Positions 14,093-23,273 of a DNA stretch of 64,000 nucleotides are shown piece after piece. This DNA is from DASCOT01 sp965197275 (GTDB lineage Bacteria > Acidobacteriota > UBA890 > WLXD01): assembly GCA_965197275.1 (NCBI GenBank), contig CBDAMQ010000006.1, forward strand, positions 1 to 64,000, written 5' to 3'. The position numbers and the translations under genes are program-made. The notes below the pieces were generated by a model. The model worked only from the letters and a program-made list of their open reading frames with translations. It had not been told where the DNA came from and searched no databases. Within the stretch, counting starts at the first letter, position 1; the number at the start of each line of letters is the position of its first letter.

Positions 14093-16312
14093 GTGCCTGT
14101 ATGCCTTTCTCCGCGTCAGATCGTGGCGTGGCGGCTGCTGGCCTGCGTCGGCGCTTCTGTAGGGCTGCTGCTGACCCCCCCTATCGAGGCACAGACGGCG
14201 CCGGAGGACACCAAGCTCACCAGGGCGACCTTCACCGACACTCCGCCGGTCCTCGACGGCCGGGTCGACGACGCCGCCTGGGAGGCGGCCGAGGTCATCA
14301 CCGACTTCGTGCAGAAGGACCCGGTTGCTGGCGCTCAGCCGTCACAGCGCACGGAGGTCAGGATTCTCTACGACGAGGACAACCTCTACTTCGGTTGGAC
14401 GATGTTCGACGACCCCGAGGCCATCGTGGCGACGTCGCTGGAGCGCGACGCCTTCAAGATCGACGACGACCACGTCACCATGGTGCTCGATACGTTCCAC
14501 GACCACCGCAACGCCTTCATGTTCGCGCTCAACCCACTGGGCACGAAGTTCGACTGGGCGATCACCGATGAGAGCCAGGTGAATGGCAACTGGGACGAGG
14601 CCTGGGAGACGGCCACCACGATCACCGAGGACGGCTGGGAGGCGGAAGTCGTGATCCCGTTCGCCATTCTCCGGTATCCGGCCGGGACGCACGTGTGGGG
14701 CCTGGAACTGGATCGTGGCATCGGGCGCCATCGCGAGGAGATCCACTGGAACAACGTCGGCCGCGACTACGATTGGCGGGCGATCTCCCAGTCGGGCCAC
14801 CTCGCGGGACTGGAGAACCTGCAGCTGACGGACAGGTTCCGGCTCAAGCCTTTCGTTGCCGCTGCCTATGACTCACTGCAGCAGCGGGAGGTCGCAGAAA
14901 CCGGCGGAACCGGCGAGATCGGCCTGGAGGTGTTCAAGGTCCGGCTGACCCCGAACCTCACCGCCGACCTCACTGCCAATACGGATTTCGCTCAGGTTGA
15001 GGTCGATGACCAACGCGTCAATCTGACGCGCTTCTCGCTGTTCTTTCCAGAGAAGCGCGAGTTCTTCCTCGAGGCCAACGAGCGCTTCACTTTCGGGACC
15101 CTGTCGCGTCGTGGTCAGGGCGGTGGTGGGGGATTCGGCCGTCAGCCCCCACTGGCGCTGCTGTTTTTCTCACGACGGATCGGCCTGGGGCCGGGCGGGG
15201 AGCCGGTCCCGATTCGCTTCGGCGGCAAGCTGACGGGGAAGATCGGTAGCGGCAGCCTGGGGTTACTCAACGTCCAGACCGGTGACTCGGAGTTCGGTGC
15301 CGGGCAAAACTACACCGCGGTGCGCTGGAAACAGGATGTTCTCGATCGCTCCAGCGTTGGCGCGCTGTTCACCAATGTCCAGGGCCGAAACGGTCAGTTC
15401 AACCGCGTCTTCGGTGCCGATGTCGACCTGACGTTCTTCGACCATCTGTTCGTGTCCGGCTTTGTTGCCGGCACGAACGACGCCGACGTCAATGGCACCC
15501 CGTGGGCCGCCCAGTTCAGCGTCGGCTGGGATACCGACAAGTGGGGCGCTTCGGGCGACGTCACCTACATCGATGACGACTTCGACAGTGATCTGGGATT
15601 CATCCGGCGCCGCGACATCGTCCACCAGAACTACCAGGCACGCTGGTCGACGCGGCCTGGCTGGACGGTGCTACGACGGACCTCGCTGACGGGGTCGCTC
15701 GAGCACATCACCGACACGTCCGGAGAGCTTGTCTCCCGCCGTGCAGCTGCCGACGTGAATCTCGAGCTCGACTCGGGCGACCGACTTGTGGTGAGCGTGC
15801 ATCGCAACTTCGATCGGCTCGACGTCGCTTTCCAGATTGACGATTCGGTCGCCATCCCGATCGGGAGCTACTCGTGGACCGACGGCAGAATCACCCTGCG
15901 TACGACGGACCGGCGCTGGCTGAGCGGCAACCTGAGCCTGGATCTGGGCGACTTTTACGACGGTACGCGGGTCGGGATTGGTGGCGGCCCCGCGATTCGG
16001 TTCAGCGAGCGGTTTGGACTGCGACCGGAGTACAGCTACAACCGTGTGCGGCTACCCGGTGGCGATTTCTCGACTCACCTGGTGCGCGTGCGCGCCAACC
16101 TGCATTTCTCGGAACGCGTTCTGGTCGACTCGCTGGTGCAGCACAGCAGCGTCAGCGACCAGCTGTCGCTGTTCGCGCGGCTACGCTACATCTATCGTCC
16201 GGGCGATGACTTCTACCTGGTCTATCGGCAATCGACTGCGTACGAGGGTCTTTTCGACGGTCTCTACGACCGATCGTTGACTGCCAAGATGACGTACGCC
16301 TACGACTGGTAG
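14093..16312 (+). CDS. DUF5916 protein: CBM9-like domain plus outer-membrane barrel (paralogue 2)
   Basis: 739 residues; a GTG start at 14093 gives a signal peptide (LLACVGASVGLLLTPPIEAQ). The CBM9-like domain starts at once (FTDTPPVLDGRVDDAAWEAA), without the linker of paralogue 1. Many blocks match the first copy: FTQK/FVQKDPV, DTFHDHRNAF, WNN(T/V).RDYDWRA, LTRFSLFFPE, ALLFFSRRIGLGP, IYR.GDDFYLVYRQST. The C-terminal half is a predicted outer-membrane beta-barrel. Function is unknown; surface binding or uptake is the family-level guess. It is probably co-transcribed with the DUF2339 gene. The duplication is old, with many scattered substitutions, and the pair encloses the aminotransferase and DUF2339 genes. 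Confidence 0.8.
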   Translation: MPVCLSPRQIVAWRLLACVGASVGLLLTPPIEAQTAPEDTKLTRATFTDTPPVLDGRVDDAAWEAAEVITDFVQKDPVAGAQPSQRTEVRILYDEDNLYFGWTMFDDPEAIVATSLERDAFKIDDDHVTMVLDTFHDHRNAFMFALNPLGTKFDWAITDESQVNGNWDEAWETATTITEDGWEAEVVIPFAILRYPAGTHVWGLELDRGIGRHREEIHWNNVGRDYDWRAISQSGHLAGLENLQLTDRFRLKPFVAAAYDSLQQREVAETGGTGEIGLEVFKVRLTPNLTADLTANTDFAQVEVDDQRVNLTRFSLFFPEKREFFLEANERFTFGTLSRRGQGGGGGFGRQPPLALLFFSRRIGLGPGGEPVPIRFGGKLTGKIGSGSLGLLNVQTGDSEFGAGQNYTAVRWKQDVLDRSSVGALFTNVQGRNGQFNRVFGADVDLTFFDHLFVSGFVAGTNDADVNGTPWAAQFSVGWDTDKWGASGDVTYIDDDFDSDLGFIRRRDIVHQNYQARWSTRPGWTVLRRTSLTGSLEHITDTSGELVSRRAAADVNLELDSGDRLVVSVHRNFDRLDVAFQIDDSVAIPIGSYSWTDGRITLRTTDRRWLSGNLSLDLGDFYDGTRVGIGGGPAIRFSERFGLRPEYSYNRVRLPGGDFSTHLVRVRANLHFSERVLVDSLVQHSSVSDQLSLFARLRYIYRPGDDFYLVYRQSTAYEGLFDGLYDRSLTAKMTYAYDW

Positions 16313-16348
16313 CGTCGCCCTGGATGTCGTGCTGCCAGAGCGTAGCCC

Positions 16349-17521
16349 TCAGTCGTCTTCGTACTCGTGCTCGGCCTCGATCAGCGCGCCTTCGGCAAAG
16401 CGCTGAGGCCGAAATGCGGTGATATCCACGGTTGAGGCTTGGCCATCGAGCAGCAACTCCGACATCACCACACCGATCGCCGGCGAGATCTTGAAGCCCA
16501 TGCCGCTGAATCCGGCGGCGACGTACAGGCCGGAGACCTCGGGCGTCTCGCCGAGGATCGGACGAACGTCGGGGGTGACGTCGTAGATGCCGGTGACGGC
16601 GCGCTGAATGCCGGCTTCTGCGAGTGCCGGGACCCGCTCTACAGCGCTCATTATCAGTTCCGCCAGATTCTCCTCGGGCGGGTTGTCCTGGAAATCGTTG
16701 GGGTCGACGTCGCGATCACCGTAGAAATCGCCCACCAGGGTGACGTCGCCGGCGTCGGAGCGGAAGTACGTTCGGGTGATGGAATCGATGCAGGCGCTGC
16801 CGGCCGGCTTCATCTCGGGCGTGTTCTGCAGGACAGCTACCTGGTGGTACTCGGGCGTGATGGGTAGATCGACGCCGGCGGTGTGGAGCAAGTCCGGGCT
16901 CCAGGGTCCGATCGCGGAGACGAGCACCGGTGTCTCGATGCTCCCTTGATTTGTTTTGACACCGCGGAGACGGCCGCCCTCTACGAGGAGCTCGGTGGCC
17001 ACGGTATGGGGTCTGTACCCGACACCGATCTCGCGGGCGCGCGAAAGGAAGTCGCCGGCCACCACGGCGCCGTCACCGTAACCGGAGTCAGGCTCGTATG
17101 CTGCCAGGGCGACGTCTTCGACGTTCCAATCGGGCTCGATGTCGGCTAGCTCCGCTGCGCTAAGGAGCTCGACGTTGGCGCCGAGGCCGCGCTGCATCTC
17201 GACCTGCGCTCGTAGCCGTCCGATCTCTGTTGCTGGCACCAATCGTACGAACCCGACGTTGCGGAAGAGCGGCGGGCGCTCGACGATGTTCTCCCAGTTT
17301 TGGAAGATCTCCAGGCTGCGCAGCGCCAGCTCTACCTCGGCCGGGAAGCTGTAGTGCATACGGATGAGGGCCGACGATCGGCCGCTACCGCCAGCTGCAA
17401 CCACGTCTCGGTCGAGGAGCACCACGCGCCCGGGCGAGCGTCGTGCGAGCTGGAAAGCAATCGATGTGCCGATGACGCCGGCGCCCAGGACAACAATATC
17501 CGCGGTGTTGGTGTCGCTCAT
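16349..17521 (-). CDS. FAD-dependent amino acid/amine oxidoreductase (DAO family)
   Basis: 390 residues from MSDTNTADIVVLGAGVIGTS, with GGAGG six bases before the ATG; a longer upstream frame runs through the decayed neighbour gene and is rejected. The FAD-binding Rossmann motif GAGVIGTSIAFQLARR and the C-terminal GLYVAAGFSGMGFKISPAIG identify the D-amino-acid-oxidase/sarcosine-oxidase-beta group. The segment GGSGRSSALIRMHYSFPAEV resembles the covalent or near-covalent flavin loop of sarcosine oxidase-like enzymes. It likely oxidises a secondary or primary amine (sarcosine, dimethylglycine or an amino acid), which would fit an amine-using organism, but the substrate is not determinable. Confidence 0.85.
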   Translation of the reverse strand: MSDTNTADIVVLGAGVIGTSIAFQLARRSPGRVVLLDRDVVAAGGSGRSSALIRMHYSFPAEVELALRSLEIFQNWENIVERPPLFRNVGFVRLVPATEIGRLRAQVEMQRGLGANVELLSAAELADIEPDWNVEDVALAAYEPDSGYGDGAVVAGDFLSRAREIGVGYRPHTVATELLVEGGRLRGVKTNQGSIETPVLVSAIGPWSPDLLHTAGVDLPITPEYHQVAVLQNTPEMKPAGSACIDSITRTYFRSDAGDVTLVGDFYGDRDVDPNDFQDNPPEENLAELIMSAVERVPALAEAGIQRAVTGIYDVTPDVRPILGETPEVSGLYVAAGFSGMGFKISPAIGVVMSELLLDGQASTVDITAFRPQRFAEGALIEAEHEYEDD

Positions 17522-17525
17522 GGCG

Positions 17526-17729
17526 CCTCCGGCGCAGATCGCCAAGCACTTGCTTGGCAGCGTTGTGGCCCGGCGCCGCGGTAACGCCGCCGCCGGGATG
17601 TCCACCCGCGCCACAGAGATAGAGTTCGTCGACGGGCGTTCGGTACTGTGCCCATCCGGGCACCGGGCGGATGAAGAAAAACTGATCGATACTCAGGTCA
17701 CCATGGAAGATGTTGCCCTCGGTAAGTCC
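17526..17729 (-). pseudogene. Remnant: C-terminal end of a phytoene-desaturase-like FAD oxidoreductase
   Basis: About 68 codons read LTEGNIFHGDLSIDQFFFIR, PVPGWAQYRTPVDELYLCGA, then GGHPGGGVTAAPGHNAAKQV. This is the characteristic end of CrtI/PYROXD2-like NAD(P)/FAD oxidoreductases, where the flavin-contacting 'LYLCG.G.HPGGGV.GAPG' motif sits. The frame is closed upstream by a TAG (17730-17732), and the remaining ~450 codons are missing. SoxC coding sequence ends only 30 bp further. There is no start codon with a ribosome-binding site. The 3' end runs out of homology where the downstream flavoprotein gene begins. I interpret it as the leftover of a gene replaced by, or fused next to, the soxDC insertion. 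Confidence 0.7.
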
Positions 17730-17758
17730 CTACGTCGACGTCGGTGCGCGGTCAGCCG

Positions 17759-19027
17759 CTAGCCCACTCCCCGCCAGAGATCCTCTACCCGGAACACCAC
17801 CTCACCGTTGCCTCGGACTGTCCACGCGGTGATCGGGTTCAGGTGGTAGGAGGTGTCGGGGCGGCCCCGTACCTTAACCAATTCCGCTCCAGTAGGTTGC
17901 ACGGTGCCGGTCTCGTCTACGGCGCGACTGAGGATCTGGGTCTCGGCGCCGTCCCAGTGCCACAGATGGCGGAAGCGTGTATGGGCTTTGGAAAGCACCG
18001 GCGGCTGCAGCTGCGCCGGCGCCCAGGAGCGCCCGGAGTCGGTGCTGATGTCGACGCGCTGGATCTTGCCGTTACCGCTCCAGGCAAGGCCGCGAACCTC
18101 CACCCATCCGGGCTCCAGATGATTCGGATAGGCAGGGAACGTGATGATCGAGCGCGCGCCCATCACGAAGCTGAACATCCGCGCGTTGCCGTCGGTATGG
18201 ACCTCGGTATAGCGCGCCGTTTCCTCGCGGGTCATGAAGGGCGCGTCCGACACCTCGATGCGTCGTAGCCATTTGACGCTCGCGTTGCCCTCCCATCCCG
18301 GCAGCAGCAAACGCATCGGGTAGCCCTGTTCGGGACGTATTGCCTCGCCGTTCTGTGCGTACGCGATCATGGCGTCGTCCCACCCCTTGTTCATGGGCAC
18401 GCTCCGGGTCATCACCGCCGCGTCGGCGCCCTCGGCGAGAAACCACGTTGCCCCCGGGTTGGCGCCGACCTCGCGGAAGATCGTCGACAGCAGCACGCCG
18501 GTCCATTCGCTCTGGCTCGTCATCCCGCAGATGTCGCCCGGGGTGTTGTCCTCACGGCCGTACCAGTAGAGGTTGCCGGCGCATTCTAGAAAACAGATTC
18601 GCGACACGGCCGGAAAGCGCCGGAGCTCATCCAGCGACAACTTCAGCGGCCGGTCGACCATGCCGTGGATCAGCAGATGGTGGCGTTCCGGGTCGATCTG
18701 CGGCACGCCGCCATGATGGCGCTCGAAGTGCAAGCCCGATGGTGTGAGCATGCCGTACAGGTCTTGCAACGGCGTGCGTGAGCCACGCGCGCTGGTGAGG
18801 ATGCGCGATGGCTGCTCGAAGGGCGAGCGTTCACCGATGGCGCGTGAGTCAGCGCCGGGGCGCTTGGTGGGATCCTCCGCTGCCGACGGAATTCCGTGCG
18901 CCGGTGTCTGGATCATCCGGCCGTCCGCCGAGCGCGTCAGCACGACCCCTGCTGCTGCAGTCGCCCCGGCAAGCAACCTGCGGCGGCTGATGGCGTTGGC
19001 CCGCTCAGGCAGTCTCTTGTCACTCAT
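17759..19027 (-). CDS. soxC: Sulfite/sulfane dehydrogenase molybdopterin subunit SoxC
   Basis: 422 residues. Twin-arginine signal ISRRRLLAGATAAAGVVL (Arg15-17) exports the folded molybdoenzyme to the periplasm. The sulfite-oxidase fold is shown by ICFLECAGNLYWYG, where Cys149 should be the molybdenum-ligating cysteine. Other signatures are GMTSQSEWTGVLL, RSVPMNKGWDDAMIAYAQNG and GYPMRLLLPGWEGN, then a C-terminal Ig-like dimerisation domain (SIITFPAYPNHLEPGWVEVR). SoxCD removes electrons from sulfane sulfur bound to SoxY, or SoxC-like enzymes oxidise sulfite. soxD overlaps its start by 8 bp. No soxXYZAB is nearby. Confidence 0.9.
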   Translation of the reverse strand: MSDKRLPERANAISRRRLLAGATAAAGVVLTRSADGRMIQTPAHGIPSAAEDPTKRPGADSRAIGERSPFEQPSRILTSARGSRTPLQDLYGMLTPSGLHFERHHGGVPQIDPERHHLLIHGMVDRPLKLSLDELRRFPAVSRICFLECAGNLYWYGREDNTPGDICGMTSQSEWTGVLLSTIFREVGANPGATWFLAEGADAAVMTRSVPMNKGWDDAMIAYAQNGEAIRPEQGYPMRLLLPGWEGNASVKWLRRIEVSDAPFMTREETARYTEVHTDGNARMFSFVMGARSIITFPAYPNHLEPGWVEVRGLAWSGNGKIQRVDISTDSGRSWAPAQLQPPVLSKAHTRFRHLWHWDGAETQILSRAVDETGTVQPTGAELVKVRGRPDTSYHLNPITAWTVRGNGEVVFRVEDLWRGVG

Positions 19028-19721
19028 GAGGGCGGAACCGATCGACGGACGGCATTACGACCCGTGGCAGAGATTCGCGGTTCATCTCGACGTCCTCGGG
19101 AACGATCTCGTTGCGGTACAGCAGGTATGCGGTGAGACCATAGACGTCGTCGTCGGACAGTGAGCCCGGAGATTCGGTCGGCATGGTGCGGCGGATGTAG
19201 TCGAACACAGTGGTGGCGTAAGGCCAGTAGCTCCCGATCGTCTTCGGCTGCGTCGGGTCCTGTGCGAACGGGAAGACATCGTTCGGCTGTCTGCCGACCA
19301 GAACGTTGTAAGGGCCCTCTACGCCAGTCGCGCCATGGCATGAGCTGCAGCGCGCCGCGTAGACGCGGGCGCCCGACGCGACGGTGCCGCTTCCGGGCGG
19401 CAAGCCTTTGCCGTCGGGGCGCACATCGATGTCCCACGCGGCGATCTCGTTTTCGCTGGGGGCGTGCCCGAATTCGAAACGCGCCGGCCAGCCATCGGTA
19501 GCGTCCTGTCCCGGTCGGGGCGTGTCTTGCTGGCCGCTGGCTCCTCCCGATTCCTGCGCTCGAGAAAAACCGTACCCGTATGCTGGAAGCGCCAGCAGGA
19601 GCGCGGTGAACACCACAAACACCGCTGTCGCGGGTGCGACAGGACGACGTAATGGCGGCCGCCGGGTCGCAGCGCAGCAGACCGCGGAGGGGGCTCGACT
19701 GCGGGGATTCGCTCGATGCAT
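19020..19721 (-). CDS. soxD: Cytochrome c subunit of sulfite/sulfane dehydrogenase, SoxD-like
   Basis: 233 residues from MHRANPRSRAPSAV; the ribosome-binding site is weak, so an alternative start is possible. A membrane or signal segment (ATAVFVVFTALLLALPAYGY) is followed by one class I cytochrome c domain with CSSCHG (Cys125, Cys128, His129) and a Met candidate in IRRTMPTESPGSLSDDDVYG, near the C-terminus as in SoxD. It would accept electrons from SoxC in the periplasm. Only one haem site is present, whereas well-studied SoxD proteins may carry two. The stop overlaps the soxC start, indicating translational coupling. Confidence 0.85.
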   Translation of the reverse strand: MHRANPRSRAPSAVCCAATRRPPLRRPVAPATAVFVVFTALLLALPAYGYGFSRAQESGGASGQQDTPRPGQDATDGWPARFEFGHAPSENEIAAWDIDVRPDGKGLPPGSGTVASGARVYAARCSSCHGATGVEGPYNVLVGRQPNDVFPFAQDPTQPKTIGSYWPYATTVFDYIRRTMPTESPGSLSDDDVYGLTAYLLYRNEIVPEDVEMNRESLPRVVMPSVDRFRPHE

Positions 19722-19810
19722 CGCCCGGCGATGATACCGTTCGCGAGCGGCCGGTGTCAGGAAACAGTGGTGCCAGAATGGGCGGCACGTAGCGGACCGA
19801 GGAGATCCCG

Positions 19811-20785
19811 ATGGCGATACGCGCGCCGATTCCGATATTGGTTCCGTTCCTGGCTTGTTTGGCCTGCACGGCGACGCCACCGGATCCTGCCGCCTCGGCC
19901 GCCGAGCATCCTGAAGAAGTCGCCGTAGTGCCGTTGCCGGGGTTGCCCGACGGGGCCTTCTCGCGGGTGCACGAAATCGCCGATGACGTGTACGTGTACG
20001 AGCAGCTCGTCGGCCCTGGCGAGGTCGTCACCACACTCAGCATGTTTGTGGTGACGCCGGAGGGCGTGCTGGTGGCCGACGGACAGGGAAGCCCTGCAGA
20101 CACGCAGCGCCTGATAGAAGAGGTCGGGAGCGTCACCGCCGAGCCGATAACCCATGTGGTGATCTGCTCGGATCATGGAGATCACACGGCCGGCAACGTG
20201 GCCTTCCCGGCCGAGGCTGTTTTCTATGCGCATCCGACCTCGTCGGCGACGCTTCAAGCACGAGCAGCCGCGCCGGACCGGCCGGCCGCCGCGGCTCCCG
20301 TCACTGTCCCGACCGCAATGGTGGCCGACCGGTTGGAGCTGCGAATTGGCGGCAAAGCGGTCGAGATCTTGTTCCTCGGTCGGGCACATACCGGTGGTGA
20401 CCTGGTCGTCTATCTACCGGCGGAGAAGATCCTGTTCATGAGCGAGGCCTACTTCAACGCGGTTTTCCCGGGGATGGGCACTGCTTACCCGACCGAATGG
20501 GTGGCGATGATCGACGCCGCCATGGCCATGGAAGTGCGGGCGTACATACCGGGCCACTCGGTAGTCGGCTCGGCCGAGCTGCTGAGCCGGCAGCAGCTGG
20601 CGATGCATCGGCAGGGCGTCCAGCAAGTGATCGTCGAGGCAACGCGCCTTCACACCGCAGGGCTGACGGCGGACGAGGCAGTAGAGGCCGCCGATTTCGG
20701 CGACATGGAGGGCTGGGCCGATCGCCAGTTACAGGGGTCACGCGCCGTAGGGCGCGTATACATGGAGCTCAACGATGAGTTGTAG
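19811..20785 (+). CDS. Metallo-beta-lactamase-fold lipoprotein with altered metal motif
   Basis: 324 residues. The N-terminus ends in a lipobox (FLACLACTATPP; Cys19 most likely), so it is a lipoprotein. The MBL fold is clear: FVVTPEGVLVADGQGSP, ITHVVICSDHGDHTAGN, LFLGRAHTGGDLVVYLP, and YIPGHSVVGS. The usual HxHxDH motif is S120-D-H122-G-D124-H125, so the first histidine is serine. The bridging aspartate in the 'L..GD..F' strand is glutamate (LFMSEAYF). This may mean a mono-zinc or altered site. The gene is divergent from soxDC (89 bp) and overlaps the next gene, so it belongs with the acylase unit. Confidence 0.8.
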   Translation: MAIRAPIPILVPFLACLACTATPPDPAASAAEHPEEVAVVPLPGLPDGAFSRVHEIADDVYVYEQLVGPGEVVTTLSMFVVTPEGVLVADGQGSPADTQRLIEEVGSVTAEPITHVVICSDHGDHTAGNVAFPAEAVFYAHPTSSATLQARAAAPDRPAAAAPVTVPTAMVADRLELRIGGKAVEILFLGRAHTGGDLVVYLPAEKILFMSEAYFNAVFPGMGTAYPTEWVAMIDAAMAMEVRAYIPGHSVVGSAELLSRQQLAMHRQGVQQVIVEATRLHTAGLTADEAVEAADFGDMEGWADRQLQGSRAVGRVYMELNDEL

Positions 20786-23273
20786 TGCTGAGGTATCGAT
20801 GATCTGCGACCCAGCGGTCGGCGACTGTGTAGCCAGCGCGCAGTGCCGGAGCCTTGGCGGTAGTTGGCTGGTGGCGGCCGGAGTGCTCGCTTTGCTGATG
20901 CTGCCGACATCGGGGACGCTGGCACAGGAATCGACGCGACTCGACCTGACTGGTCTCGACAAGCCGGTCGAGATTCTCGTCGATCGATGGGGGATCAGCC
21001 ACATCTATGCCGAGACAGAGCATGATCTGTTCTTCGCGCAGGGCTGGAACGCCGCGCGGGATCGACTGTTCCAGCTTGAGCTCTGGCGCCGGCAGGCGAC
21101 CGGCACCGTGGCCGAGATCCTCGGGCCGCGCGAGATCGAACGTGATGTAGGAACACGGCTGTTCATGTTCCGCCGCGACCTGGAGCAGGAGCTGAGCCAC
21201 TATCACCCCAACGGTGTGGCGATCATCGGCGCCTATGTCGACGGTATCAACGCCTACGTCAGGCAGACGCGGAGCGATCCGAGCTTGCTGCCGATCGAGT
21301 TTTCGTTGCTCGGCATCACACCCGGAATCTGGTCGCCGGAGATCGTCATCTCACGGCACCAGGGGCTCCTCGGCAACATCGGGACCGAATTGCGTACCGG
21401 CCGCCTCGTCGCCCAACTCGGCGCCGCGGTGGTGAAGGACCTCGGCACCTACGGACCGGGCGATCCAGTGCTGGAGCTTGACCCGGCCGTCGACGGTGCG
21501 GCGCTCGCCGAGGACATACTCGCCACCTACAACGCTTTCCGTCGGAGCGTGCGCTTCCGGCCCGACGACATTGTCGCCGAGCACCGCGCCGACGCCGAGT
21601 CGGTGGCGCGACTCGAGCGCGCCGCGGGAGCTTCTGCGACCGCGGTTGCCGCCGAACCGCAGCTGGACATCGGATCCAACAACTGGGTGGTCAGCGGTGC
21701 TCGCTCCGAGAGCGGTTATCCGATCATGGCGAACGATCCCCATCGGGTGCAGGCGGCCCCGTCGCTGCGCTACTGGGTGCACCTCGTGGCGCCCGGATGG
21801 AACGTCATCGGTGGCGGCGAGCCCAGCCTGCCGGGCGTCTCGATCGGCCACAACGAGCACGGCGCATGGGGGCTGACGGTCTTCAGCACCGACGCCGAAG
21901 ATCTCTACGTCTACGAGACTAATCCCGCCAACCCGGACGAATATCGCTACCGCGACGAGTGGGAGTCGATGGCCGTGCTGGTAGAGGAGATCCCGGTAAA
22001 GGGGCAGGAAGCGCACCGCGCCGAGCTCAAGTACACGCGGCACGGTCCGGTGGTCTTCGAGGACCGGGCGCGCAACCTTGCCTATGCAGTGCGCGCGGGC
22101 TGGATGGAAATCGGCGGCTCACCCTACCTGGCCTCGCTGCGAATGGACCAGGCGACCACATGGGAGGAATTCGTCGAAGCCTGCAACTACTCCAACATCC
22201 CAGGCGAGAACATGGTCTGGGCCGGGCGCGATGGCACGATTGGGTGGCAGGCCGTCGGCATCGCGCCGGTGCGCCGTAATTGGAGTGGTCTCGTCCCGGT
22301 CCCCGGTGACGGCCGTTACGAATGGGACGGCTATTTACCAATCAAGGCCAAGCCGCGGGTGGTGAATCCACCGGAGGGCTATTTCGCCACCGCGAACAAC
22401 GAGCTGATCCCGCGCGACTATGAGTACATGGACGCGATTGGCTTCAGCTGGTCGGATCCGTATCGGTGGCTGCGGGTCGTAGAGGTGCTGGGCGGCGGCA
22501 CTCGCTTCTCGATAGCTGACATGATGCGGTTGCAAACCGACGAGCTGTCGATTCCGGCCCGGCAGCTGGTACCGACGCTCGAGGAGGTGGAAGCCAGCGA
22601 TCCTCGCGTCGAGAGCGCGCGGCACTCGCTGCTGGAGTGGGACTACGTGATCGACAAACGCTCCGCATCAGCCGGTTTGTACGTGGCATGGGAAGCGCAA
22701 CTGCGGCGGCACGTTCAGGGCGCGCTGGTGCCCGGTGGGGCACCGCTGAGGCTCTCGATGAAGAAAACGATCGATACGATCATGGTGCCGCCAGGGAAGC
22801 TCGGAGCTGATCCATTGCGCGTCCGCGATGGGATACTCATCGCCTCGCTCGAAGCGGCGGTCAGTGCGCTGACCCAGAAGCTGGGCCCGGATCCGGGTGA
22901 CTGGACGTACGGGCAGGTCGACTACAAGCACGCGCTGCTGCGCCATCCTCTCGGCACCGCAGTGAACGAGGCAATGCGGAGACGCCTTGAGGTCGGCCCG
23001 TTGCCGCGAGGTGGCTACAGCTACACCGTCAACCAGACCAGCGGCAACGACAACCAGACTTCGGGGGCCTCGTTCCGGATCGTCATCGACACCGGGGATT
23101 GGGACCGCGGAGTGGGGATGAACACGCCGGGGCAGAGCGGCGATCCCGACTCGCCGTTCTATCGCAATCTTTTCAAGGACTGGGCGAACGATCTTTTTCA
23201 TCCGGTGTTCTATTCGCGCGATAAGATCGAAGCGGCGACGGCGCTGCGGATCGAGCTGGCACCGGGCAGTTAA
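20775..23273 (+). CDS. Penicillin acylase family N-terminal-nucleophile amidohydrolase
   Basis: 832 residues, a normal length for the family. A hydrophobic signal segment (WLVAAGVLALLMLPTSGTLA) precedes the alpha chain. The self-cleavage and nucleophile site is IGSNNWVVSG, with Ser301 expected to become the N-terminal nucleophile of the beta chain. IMANDPHRVQAAPSLRYWVH and SIGHNEHGAWGLT are conserved substrate-site blocks. Related enzymes hydrolyse amide bonds of N-acyl homoserine lactones, cyclic lipopeptides or beta-lactams in the periplasm; the substrate here is unknown. The start overlaps the preceding gene by 11 bp; an ATG at 20799 is also possible. Confidence 0.85.
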   Translation: MSCSAEVSMICDPAVGDCVASAQCRSLGGSWLVAAGVLALLMLPTSGTLAQESTRLDLTGLDKPVEILVDRWGISHIYAETEHDLFFAQGWNAARDRLFQLELWRRQATGTVAEILGPREIERDVGTRLFMFRRDLEQELSHYHPNGVAIIGAYVDGINAYVRQTRSDPSLLPIEFSLLGITPGIWSPEIVISRHQGLLGNIGTELRTGRLVAQLGAAVVKDLGTYGPGDPVLELDPAVDGAALAEDILATYNAFRRSVRFRPDDIVAEHRADAESVARLERAAGASATAVAAEPQLDIGSNNWVVSGARSESGYPIMANDPHRVQAAPSLRYWVHLVAPGWNVIGGGEPSLPGVSIGHNEHGAWGLTVFSTDAEDLYVYETNPANPDEYRYRDEWESMAVLVEEIPVKGQEAHRAELKYTRHGPVVFEDRARNLAYAVRAGWMEIGGSPYLASLRMDQATTWEEFVEACNYSNIPGENMVWAGRDGTIGWQAVGIAPVRRNWSGLVPVPGDGRYEWDGYLPIKAKPRVVNPPEGYFATANNELIPRDYEYMDAIGFSWSDPYRWLRVVEVLGGGTRFSIADMMRLQTDELSIPARQLVPTLEEVEASDPRVESARHSLLEWDYVIDKRSASAGLYVAWEAQLRRHVQGALVPGGAPLRLSMKKTIDTIMVPPGKLGADPLRVRDGILIASLEAAVSALTQKLGPDPGDWTYGQVDYKHALLRHPLGTAVNEAMRRRLEVGPLPRGGYSYTVNQTSGNDNQTSGASFRIVIDTGDWDRGVGMNTPGQSGDPDSPFYRNLFKDWANDLFHPVFYSRDKIEAATALRIELAPGS

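Noticed and set aside
17385..17663. A 92-codon gene with GTG start
   Set aside because: It is only the tail of a flavoprotein and then runs out of frame through the start of the next gene; treated as a pseudogene remnant.
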